Position numbers and translations under genes: made by a program. 64,000 nucleotides of DNA. Origin: Bifidobacterium goeldii (lineage in GTDB: Bacteria > Actinomycetota > Actinomycetes > Actinomycetales > Bifidobacteriaceae). The DNA is taken from the NCBI RefSeq assembly GCF_003951095.1, contig NZ_QXGL01000003.1:186001-250000 (forward strand), given 5' to 3'. The notes beneath the pieces are model-generated. The model saw only the letters and a list, made by a program, of their open reading frames with translations. It searched no databases and was not told the DNA's origin. Below are positions 57,568 to 64,000 of this stretch, piece by piece; position 1 is the stretch's first letter; every line of letters starts with the position of its first letter.

Positions 57568-59031
57568 TCACCCTACAACAATCGGTTCACTCGGATAACG
57601 CACCGCTTCCAGCGCGCGCGGACGACTAATCGCATACGCAATGGTCATCGGTCCAAGCCTGCCAATCACCATCGCAAGCGCGAGAATACACAATGCTGCA
57701 GGGCTATCCTCACGCGCTACACCCACCGAATAGCCACCCAAGCCAAACGACGAACACGCATCAAACATCGCGTCAGTCAGCGAGCAATTCGTCACCAACA
57801 TCAAGGCAATAGAAGAAGCCAACACCACCATAAAACACGCGGTAGTAATACTCACAGCAGTCATCGCAGCCTGCGTATGAATACGACGGTGAAAAGCGTT
57901 AATGTCCTTATGCCCCGTGAATGCTGCGCGACACACCAGCATAATCATCGCAAACGTAGTGACTCTAATACCGCCAGCAGTAGACGTACTGCCACCACCA
58001 ATAAACATGATGATGCTCATGAACACCTTGGTTGGCTCGCTTACTTGCGGCACCCACGAAAGATCAAAGCCAGAACTACGCGGCATTACTGCGGCCACCA
58101 CGGCATACCGCATACGCGTTTCAACATCAGCGTTTTTAAACAGGAACGGATTATCCCACTCCACCAACAAAAACCAAGTAAGTGAAGTCAGTACCAAGCA
58201 GAACGTTGTCACTAACGTGATCTTGGTATGCAAGCTCCAACGCTTCGGTGGCGTGTGATGACGAATGCATCGCATAAGATTCAGCAACACTGGAAAGCCC
58301 AACGTGCCACAAAAAGCGGAGAGCATAATCGGCATGCCAACCGCCCAATTATTCACATGAAGACCCACGTTATCCGGTGTAAAACCAGCATTGTTATACG
58401 ACATCACCGCAAAGAACAATGCTTCCCACATGCTGTTGCGCATATCGCCTTCATTGATATGTAACAAGCCGGGGAACAGAGCAAAAAACGTGATAGTCTC
58501 GATGACGAACGTGGTGGTAATCACCACAGTAAGCACGCCTTTAATTTCGGAAAGTTTAGTGGTACCGAGTTCGTTCGCGGTCAGTAATCGCTGTGACGCT
58601 TTAATGTGATGATTGACTGCCAAGGCGATTAACGACGCAAACGTCATAACGCCTAAACCACCCATCTGCACAGAAATCAATAACACCACCTGGCCGAACA
58701 ACGTCCAGTGCGTGGTGGTATTCACAATCGAAATACCGCAAGTTGACAGTGCAGAAACAGCGGTAAAGAACGCGGTAATAAATGGTGTTGGCTCATCGCC
58801 ATGCGAAGCTGCTGGCAAACATAGCAGTGTTGTAGAAATAACCACCAACAACAGAAAATAGATGATGGTCAAACGCCCAGGATGTGAAGTCAAGTGATGA
58901 AGCAGATCGCGTTTGCGCGGCGTGTGCTCCTCCGCGGCAGCTTTCTCAAACGTGTCGCCAGAGAACCACCATGCGTAGCCGCGTGAAGCCTCCCGATTGG
59001 AGGAGGATTCGTCAAAGACGAGGTTCGACAT
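57568..59031 (-). CDS. KtrB/TrkH-type potassium transport pore
   Basis: A 487-residue membrane protein of the Trk/Ktr/HKT superfamily. It has several helix-pore-helix repeats with selectivity-filter glycines, for example STCGISIVNT, NNAGFT, GGGSTSTAGGI and SFGLGGYSVG. A cytoplasmic N-terminus of about 45 residues precedes the first helix. It forms a dimer in the membrane that takes up K+, gated by the RCK protein encoded next. ATG 59031 with AAGGAGAGAGGGGC. Confidence 0.93.
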   Translation of the reverse strand: MSNLVFDESSSNREASRGYAWWFSGDTFEKAAAEEHTPRKRDLLHHLTSHPGRLTIIYFLLLVVISTTLLCLPAASHGDEPTPFITAFFTAVSALSTCGISIVNTTTHWTLFGQVVLLISVQMGGLGVMTFASLIALAVNHHIKASQRLLTANELGTTKLSEIKGVLTVVITTTFVIETITFFALFPGLLHINEGDMRNSMWEALFFAVMSYNNAGFTPDNVGLHVNNWAVGMPIMLSAFCGTLGFPVLLNLMRCIRHHTPPKRWSLHTKITLVTTFCLVLTSLTWFLLVEWDNPFLFKNADVETRMRYAVVAAVMPRSSGFDLSWVPQVSEPTKVFMSIIMFIGGGSTSTAGGIRVTTFAMIMLVCRAAFTGHKDINAFHRRIHTQAAMTAVSITTACFMVVLASSIALMLVTNCSLTDAMFDACSSFGLGGYSVGVAREDSPAALCILALAMVIGRLGPMTIAYAISRPRALEAVRYPSEPIVVG

Positions 59032-59284
59032 GCCCCTCTCTCCTTGTACATCTCAATATGTTTCGTCATTGCCTATGTTCGTCACAGGCGGGTGTGCAAC
59101 GACACTATTCTAGTCACGGCCTGGAGTAATACATTTACGCGCATGCTATGGCAGTATGCGATGGGCGGTGCTACGGCGTGGCGCTAATAAGCAGGCGGCG
59201 TGTCATGCGAACAGCTGTTCGAAATTTCGCTTGGTTCAGATAGGATAAATACAGTTCTGGATTCCTGCAGGCAAGGGGGATGCG

Positions 59285-60268
59285 ATGGTTAATGTACGTC
59301 ATGCAGTGGTGGTGACGCACTCGCGTCTTCGTGAAACTGGAACCGTAGTTGCTGAAGCAGTGGCACAGTTGCAACGTGCTGGATTTGACGTGTCGATTAT
59401 TGACAATGTTGAAGCGCCAGCGTTTGGCGGTGTGACGCGCACGGTAGATGAAGATACCGAGATTGTGGTTGTGCTGGGCGGCGATGGCACGATTCTGCGA
59501 GCGGCTGAACTCGTGCATTGTACGCAAGTGCCAATCTTGGGCGTGAATCTTGGCCACGTTGGTTTTCTTGCGGAGTTTGAAAGCTTCCAAATGAGTGAAG
59601 CGATTCGACGGATTGCCGCACACGACTATTCCATTGACGAGCGCATGATCGCGCACGTAGATGTGTGGATGCCGGGTGCTGATAAGCCGTTGGAAGATTG
59701 GGCGCTAAACGACATTACTGTAGAGCGAGCAGACCGCGGCAAAATGGTGGAATTGTCAATTCGCGTAGACGATGTGGAAATGAGCTCGTTTGGGTGTGAT
59801 GGCGTGATTGTTTCCACACCTACAGGTTCAACGGCGTACGCATTCTCGGCTGGCGGGCCGATTATGTGGCCGAATGTGAAAGCATTACAACTGGTGCCAT
59901 TGGCAGCGCACGCGCTTTTTGCTCGCCCGCTGATTATTGGCGCTGGTTCAACATTCGAGCTGGATATTCTTGAAGATTCCTCATCTGAAGGGTGGATTTG
60001 TTGCGACGGTCGCCGTCAGTGCGCGCTGCCGAAGGGAACGCGTATTCAGGTGCGCGAATCAAAAAGCACACTGCGACTTGCACGACTGTCCGGAGTGCCG
60101 TTCACGAATCGCTTGGTAACTAAGTTTGATTTGCCGGTAGTTGGTTGGCGTGAGCATGCGCGCGGTGGGGCTGCAAGACGCGGGGGAGCTGGTACGGATA
60201 CTGGTCGGTCTGCGGCTGGGTCCGGGGCGACTGAGCAAAACAATCGGACAGGAGCTGTGAATGCTTGA
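59285..60268 (+). CDS. nadK: NAD kinase
   Basis: Phosphorylates NAD to NADP. The GGDG motif (VLGGDGTILRAAE) near residue 64, NLGHVGFLAE, and the DGVIVSTPTGSTAYAFSAGGP nucleotide-binding region are present. 327 residues; the last 40 form a Gly/Ala/Arg-rich tail beyond the conserved domain. ATG 59285 after AAGGGGGATGCG. It overlaps recN by eight bases, as in many actinobacteria, where tlyA-nadK-recN often cluster. Here the Ktr genes separate tlyA from nadK. Confidence 0.95.
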   Translation: MVNVRHAVVVTHSRLRETGTVVAEAVAQLQRAGFDVSIIDNVEAPAFGGVTRTVDEDTEIVVVLGGDGTILRAAELVHCTQVPILGVNLGHVGFLAEFESFQMSEAIRRIAAHDYSIDERMIAHVDVWMPGADKPLEDWALNDITVERADRGKMVELSIRVDDVEMSSFGCDGVIVSTPTGSTAYAFSAGGPIMWPNVKALQLVPLAAHALFARPLIIGAGSTFELDILEDSSSEGWICCDGRRQCALPKGTRIQVRESKSTLRLARLSGVPFTNRLVTKFDLPVVGWREHARGGAARRGGAGTDTGRSAAGSGATEQNNRTGAVNA

Positions 60269-62027
60269 GGAACTAGAGATTCATGATCTTGGTCCTATTC
60301 ATCAAGCATTGTTAACGCCAGCACCTGGCATGACCGCCATCACCGGTGAAACTGGCGCTGGTAAGTCAATGCTATTGAGCGCTATTCGGCTGATTTCTGG
60401 CGGTACTGCTGATTCGGGGCGTGTGCATACTGGGGCTCGCGAAGCATGGGCGCAAGGCGTGTTTGCGGTTGGAGCAGTCTCGCCAGTGCTTCAAGCAGCA
60501 CGTGAGGCTGGTGTTGAACCAGATGATGGCGAATTGTTTTTATCGCGTACGGTGCCGGTATCTGGTAGGTCGCGAGCGGTATTAAGCGGTCGCAGCGTAC
60601 CGCGAGCGGTGTTGGGAAATATCGCGTCTCAACTGGTAACGATTCACGGGCAAACCGACCAGTTGCGTATCGCTTCAGCGGCGAAACAGCGCGAATTTCT
60701 TGATGCCGTATCCGGTGATGATACTGAGCTTATTGCATATCGTGAAGCGTGGAACGCATTACATGATATGGATGTGCGTTTGGAGCGTATGCGAACGCAA
60801 GAATCTTCCGCACGTCAGCAAGCTGATTATCTGCGCGAATCTATTGAGCGTATCAATCGAGTGAACCCGCAACCCGGTGAGGATGAGGAGTTGAAAACTC
60901 GACGGTCACGTATTGAAAACGCTGCTGATATTGCGCAAGGCGTGTCTGGTGCTCTAGCCGCATTGGATGCCTCACAGGTGAGTGTTGACTCTGATGAGAT
61001 GAGCGCATCCGACTTGTTAAATCGCGCAGTTGACGCATTGCGCGGTATTCATGCTGACGGTGATTTCAACGAGTTAGCTGATCGACTTGAATCATTGAAC
61101 GCTGACCTGTCAGACATTGTATTCTCGCTCACGCAAGAGTTAGATGATGAGGAAAGCGTTGAAGACCTTGACACGATTAACTCACGAATTCATGAGCTAG
61201 GCGAACTGACGAGGCGTTGGGGGCCGACGCTTGCCGACGTGATCGCGTGGCGAGATAAAGCAGTGTTTGATGTTGAAGATCTTGATGCGTCGCCTGAAAA
61301 AATCGCCGAACTTGAAGCTGAGCGAGAACGGTTACGCAAAACGGCTGTTGCTGCGGCTGGCAAGCTGAGTCAAGCGCGCACTGCAGCAGCAGAACGTTTG
61401 TCAACGCGTGTCACTGATGAATTAGCATCCTTGGCTATGGCAGGTTCTGCGCTTGATATTCGTGTTACCCCGCGAACTGGCGATACTGCGCTTGACGCTA
61501 ACGGTGGCGACGATATCGCGTTCCTTTTCACTCCGTATGAAGGCTCTCCGCAATTGCCAATGGGCAAAAGTGCGTCGGGTGGCGAATTAAGCCGTCTGAT
61601 GCTCGCATTGGAGCTTTCAGCCGCGGATATGCGTGCGGGGAACAAGGCTGATAGTCAGCGCGATAATCACGATCGTACTGAGACCGTTCGCTCTGATATG
61701 ACCTTCATTTTCGATGAGGTTGACGCCGGTGTTGGCGGCAAGGCTGCGGTCGAGCTTGGGCGGCGTTTGGCACGTCTCGCGCGTTCAGCACAGGTAATTG
61801 TAGTCACGCACTTGGCACAAGTTGCCTCTTGGGCCGATGGACAGTTTGTAGTGACCAAAATTCCGCCGGATGCGGATGATGACGATTTAGGTGTTATTAC
61901 CACCGTGGCTGAAGTACGAGACGATGCGCGCGTTCATGAGATTGCACGCATGCTCTCAGGTTCCGAATCCGAAGCGTCGCTTGACCATGCGCGTGAACTG
62001 CTTGCTGATTCACGACTGAAAGGATGA
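60261..62027 (+). CDS. recN: DNA repair protein RecN
   Basis: An SMC-like ATPase that gathers DNA double-strand breaks. Walker A GETGAGKS (residues 29-36) is at the N-terminus. A coiled-coil middle (about 160-370) contains Glu/Arg-rich helices. The ABC signature SASGGELSRLMLALE and Walker B FIFDEVDAGVGGKAA are at the C-terminus. 588 residues is normal. ATG inside the nadK end gives coupled expression. No LexA-type box was sought successfully. Confidence 0.95.
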   Translation: MLEELEIHDLGPIHQALLTPAPGMTAITGETGAGKSMLLSAIRLISGGTADSGRVHTGAREAWAQGVFAVGAVSPVLQAAREAGVEPDDGELFLSRTVPVSGRSRAVLSGRSVPRAVLGNIASQLVTIHGQTDQLRIASAAKQREFLDAVSGDDTELIAYREAWNALHDMDVRLERMRTQESSARQQADYLRESIERINRVNPQPGEDEELKTRRSRIENAADIAQGVSGALAALDASQVSVDSDEMSASDLLNRAVDALRGIHADGDFNELADRLESLNADLSDIVFSLTQELDDEESVEDLDTINSRIHELGELTRRWGPTLADVIAWRDKAVFDVEDLDASPEKIAELEAERERLRKTAVAAAGKLSQARTAAAERLSTRVTDELASLAMAGSALDIRVTPRTGDTALDANGGDDIAFLFTPYEGSPQLPMGKSASGGELSRLMLALELSAADMRAGNKADSQRDNHDRTETVRSDMTFIFDEVDAGVGGKAAVELGRRLARLARSAQVIVVTHLAQVASWADGQFVVTKIPPDADDDDLGVITTVAEVRDDARVHEIARMLSGSESEASLDHARELLADSRLKG

Positions 62028-62031
62028 ACGC

Positions 62032-62712
62032 ATGACGACCAATGCCGCCATCAGCGCCGTCAACGCTGGCAAGGCCGCTATTTTCGATCTCGATGGCACA
62101 CTGCTCGACTCAATGGGTGTGTGGGATCAGGTTGACATTGATTTCCTTGGGCGGCGTGGCATCGAAGTGCCAGCGGATTACATGATCAAGGTTGCTTCGA
62201 TGCAGTTCCAGCAGATTGCTGAATACACGATCGCGAGATTTAATCTGCCAGACACCCCTGAGCAGCTGATGGCCGAATGGGATGACATGGCACGCGTTGC
62301 CTATTCAACAGTGGTTGAAGCCAAGCCGCATGCCGTCGAATACTTGCGGCATCTCAAGAGCACCGGCGCGAAGCTCGCCGTAGCGACTTCGCTGCCGCCC
62401 TCATTGCGCGAACCAGCTATGAAGCATGTTGGAATCCTTGATTTTTTTGACACAACAGTCAGTGTTGACGATGCAGGTGATGTTGGCAAAGACAAGCCTG
62501 ACGTATACCTGCTGGCTGCCTCGCGGCTCGGCGTTGCGCCAGCCGACTGCACGGTGTTCGAAGATTTACTGCTCGCCATCCAGACCGCCAAATCCGCTGG
62601 TATGAAAGTCTGGGCCATGCACGACGACTCCTCCGACGCCGACTGGACCGCTATCTGCGACATCGCCGACGGCGTCCTCTTCGATTTCGCCGATGCGCCA
62701 CGGATTCTATAA
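62032..62712 (+). CDS. HAD-superfamily hydrolase (subfamily IA)
   Basis: 226 residues with motif I FDLDGTLLDSMG, motif II in AVATSLPPS, motif III Lys in KDKPDVYLLAA and motif IV FEDLLLAIQTAKSAG. These are the phosphoglycolate/beta-phosphoglucomutase-like arrangement with a small helical cap after motif I. Substrate unknown. Starts five bases after the recN stop, so likely the third gene of the nadK-recN unit. Confidence 0.9.
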   Translation: MTTNAAISAVNAGKAAIFDLDGTLLDSMGVWDQVDIDFLGRRGIEVPADYMIKVASMQFQQIAEYTIARFNLPDTPEQLMAEWDDMARVAYSTVVEAKPHAVEYLRHLKSTGAKLAVATSLPPSLREPAMKHVGILDFFDTTVSVDDAGDVGKDKPDVYLLAASRLGVAPADCTVFEDLLLAIQTAKSAGMKVWAMHDDSSDADWTAICDIADGVLFDFADAPRIL

Positions 62713-62821
62713 GACAACGGGGAATAGGGGATGACGGGGGTGTGATTGGGTTTATTACAGCGCAGTAGACTGAGGATGTTCTTGGGATGTTTAACCGACG
62801 GCATCATCAGGGGAAATAGTA

Positions 62822-64000
62822 ATGAACGTAATCACAATGTATATCAATGGCCAATGGGTTGAATCTGCATCTGGTCGAGTCACGCATATTATCAATCCCG
62901 CCAATGGGCGCGTAGTAGCGCAAGCAACACGTGGTAATGCCGATGATGTCAACACGGCTGTTGCGGCAGCTAAAAAAGCATGCGAACCAGGTTCTCCATG
63001 GCGCACCCTAACGCCCGATGAGCGTGCAGAGCTTATGACGAAAGCCGCCGATCTCATTGAATCGCGCGCGGAAGAACTAGCGGTTGCGGAAACTAACAGC
63101 ATGGGGCGCGTATATCGCGAAACCCGATACGATGACGTGTACGCAGCCAGCGGCGCATTCCGCTATTACGCCGGACTGGTGCACGAATTACAGGGTAGCT
63201 CTTCGATTGCAAACGGTGATCTGATGACCGTGACCATCCGCGAACCATTGGGCGTGTGCGCGGTATTGGCTCCATGGAATTATTCGATGGGCACCACAGC
63301 AGCCGGCATGGCACCCGCCTTGGCCGCGGGCAACACCGTAGTGGTTAAACCATCATCCCTTACACCGGTTGCCACAGCGATGATGTTCGAATGCTTGGCC
63401 GAAGCTGGTTTCCCCGCGGGCAGTGTTAACTTGGTGCTCGGCTCCGGTAACGAAGTTGGTACGGCACTCGCCGCAAACAAGGATATTGCTAAGATCACGT
63501 TCACCGGAGGCACGGAAACAGGCCGTGACATCATCGAACATTCTGCGACCAGCGTCAAACGCTTTTCGATGGAATTAGGCGGCAAGTCAGCGTTCATCAT
63601 CTTCGATGATGCTGATCTGGATGTGGCCGTGGACCGACTCATGTTCGGCATTTTCCTCAGCCAAGGGCAGGTGTGCATCGCTGGCTCGCGACTGCTTGTG
63701 CAAGCGGGCGTGTACGAGCGGGTAATGAATATACTCAAGGAGCGTATTGCGAAGATTCGTATTGGCATGCCGCTTGACCCGGACACTGAATTCGGTCCGA
63801 TGGTTTCCGAGAAGCAGATGAACCGCGTGCTGGATTACATTCGCATCGGGCAGGAGGAAGGCGCTCACGTACTGATTGGTGGAAAGCGAATCACCGTCGG
63901 TGATTTTGCGCAAGGCTATTTCGTCGAGCCGACGGTGCTGACAGATTGTACTCAGAACATGCGCGTCGTACAGGAGGAGATTTTCGGGCCGGTATTGACT
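62822..64000 (+). CDS. NAD(P)-dependent aldehyde dehydrogenase (partial, 3' end cut)
   Basis: 393 codons are visible and the frame is open at the window edge. A family member is about 490 residues, so the C-terminal fifth is missing. The cofactor motif FTGGTETGRDI, the general-base Glu in SMELGGKSAFI and catalytic Cys in SQGQVCIAGSR are present. EEIFGPV is near the window edge. Resembles betaine-aldehyde or succinate-semialdehyde dehydrogenase types; the substrate cannot be told. ATG 62822 has GGGGAAA upstream; a second ATG is five codons on. Confidence 0.92.
   Translation, partial: MNVITMYINGQWVESASGRVTHIINPANGRVVAQATRGNADDVNTAVAAAKKACEPGSPWRTLTPDERAELMTKAADLIESRAEELAVAETNSMGRVYRETRYDDVYAASGAFRYYAGLVHELQGSSSIANGDLMTVTIREPLGVCAVLAPWNYSMGTTAAGMAPALAAGNTVVVKPSSLTPVATAMMFECLAEAGFPAGSVNLVLGSGNEVGTALAANKDIAKITFTGGTETGRDIIEHSATSVKRFSMELGGKSAFIIFDDADLDVAVDRLMFGIFLSQGQVCIAGSRLLVQAGVYERVMNILKERIAKIRIGMPLDPDTEFGPMVSEKQMNRVLDYIRIGQEEGAHVLIGGKRITVGDFAQGYFVEPTVLTDCTQNMRVVQEEIFGPVLT

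Noticed and set aside
59032..59284. RNA gene in the ktrB-nadK divergent gap
   Set aside because: No cloverleaf, terminator or conserved motif could be seen in these 253 bases. It is treated as a plain divergent promoter region.

Overview
The window looks like a chromosomal segment of a Bifidobacterium (Actinomycetota), although the species cannot be fixed by eye. The support is a moderately high G+C sequence, the arginine gene order argC-J-B-D-F-R-G-H, a large actinobacterial-style LigA, small DUF4191 and DUF3043 membrane proteins around glnA and lpd, and a TPP-riboswitch-controlled ykoE-D-C vitamin transporter. Nearly everything is ordinary housekeeping sequence except for one accessory island.

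Layout. 1-13.7 kb: a polytopic membrane protein, a 1192-aa TPR-like protein, ligA, a membrane protein, an Mrp-type P-loop ATPase, a DivIVA-domain protein and a DUF2142 membrane protein. 13.7-18.8 kb (minus strand): glnA, a DUF4191 protein, a dihydrolipoyl dehydrogenase and a DUF3043 protein, with clear intrinsic terminators. 18.9-24.5 kb: an M20 dipeptidase, a TPP riboswitch with ykoE/ykoD/ykoC, and a SpoU-family rRNA methyltransferase. 24.6-29.2 kb: pheS-pheT and a DUF4190 membrane protein. 29.3-37.1 kb: the arginine cluster, with ArgR-type boxes before argC and argG and an unusual 24-bp perfect inverted repeat between argJ and argB.

37.1-48.3 kb is the accessory island, and it lies exactly between argG and argH. 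It contains a headless hsdS cassette (A, plus strand), a tyrosine recombinase (minus), a second headless hsdS cassette (B, minus), a GIY-YIG/DUF4357 protein, hsdM, a two-TRD hsdS, a VbhA-like antitoxin, a Fic protein and hsdR. Every target-recognition domain (TRD) starts and ends with short repeats. Both repeat types end in the same 10-base core, CAGCGTAAGT, which encodes Gln-Arg-Lys. The arrangement predicts a phase-variable type I restriction-modification system in which the recombinase swaps TRDs, combined with a Fic toxin-antitoxin pair in the same operon. This is the most interesting region of the window.

48.3-64 kb returns to core genes: argH with a strong terminator, an HD-domain protein and a CmpB-like membrane protein, tyrS, an Arg/Asp/Gly-rich repeat protein with TPR-like and acidic parts, a NagD-type phosphatase, a 64-aa protein, tlyA, a KtrA/KtrB-type potassium system on the minus strand, nadK-recN, a HAD hydrolase, and an aldehyde dehydrogenase cut by the window edge. 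No rRNA, tRNA, CRISPR array, insertion sequence or prophage was recognised.
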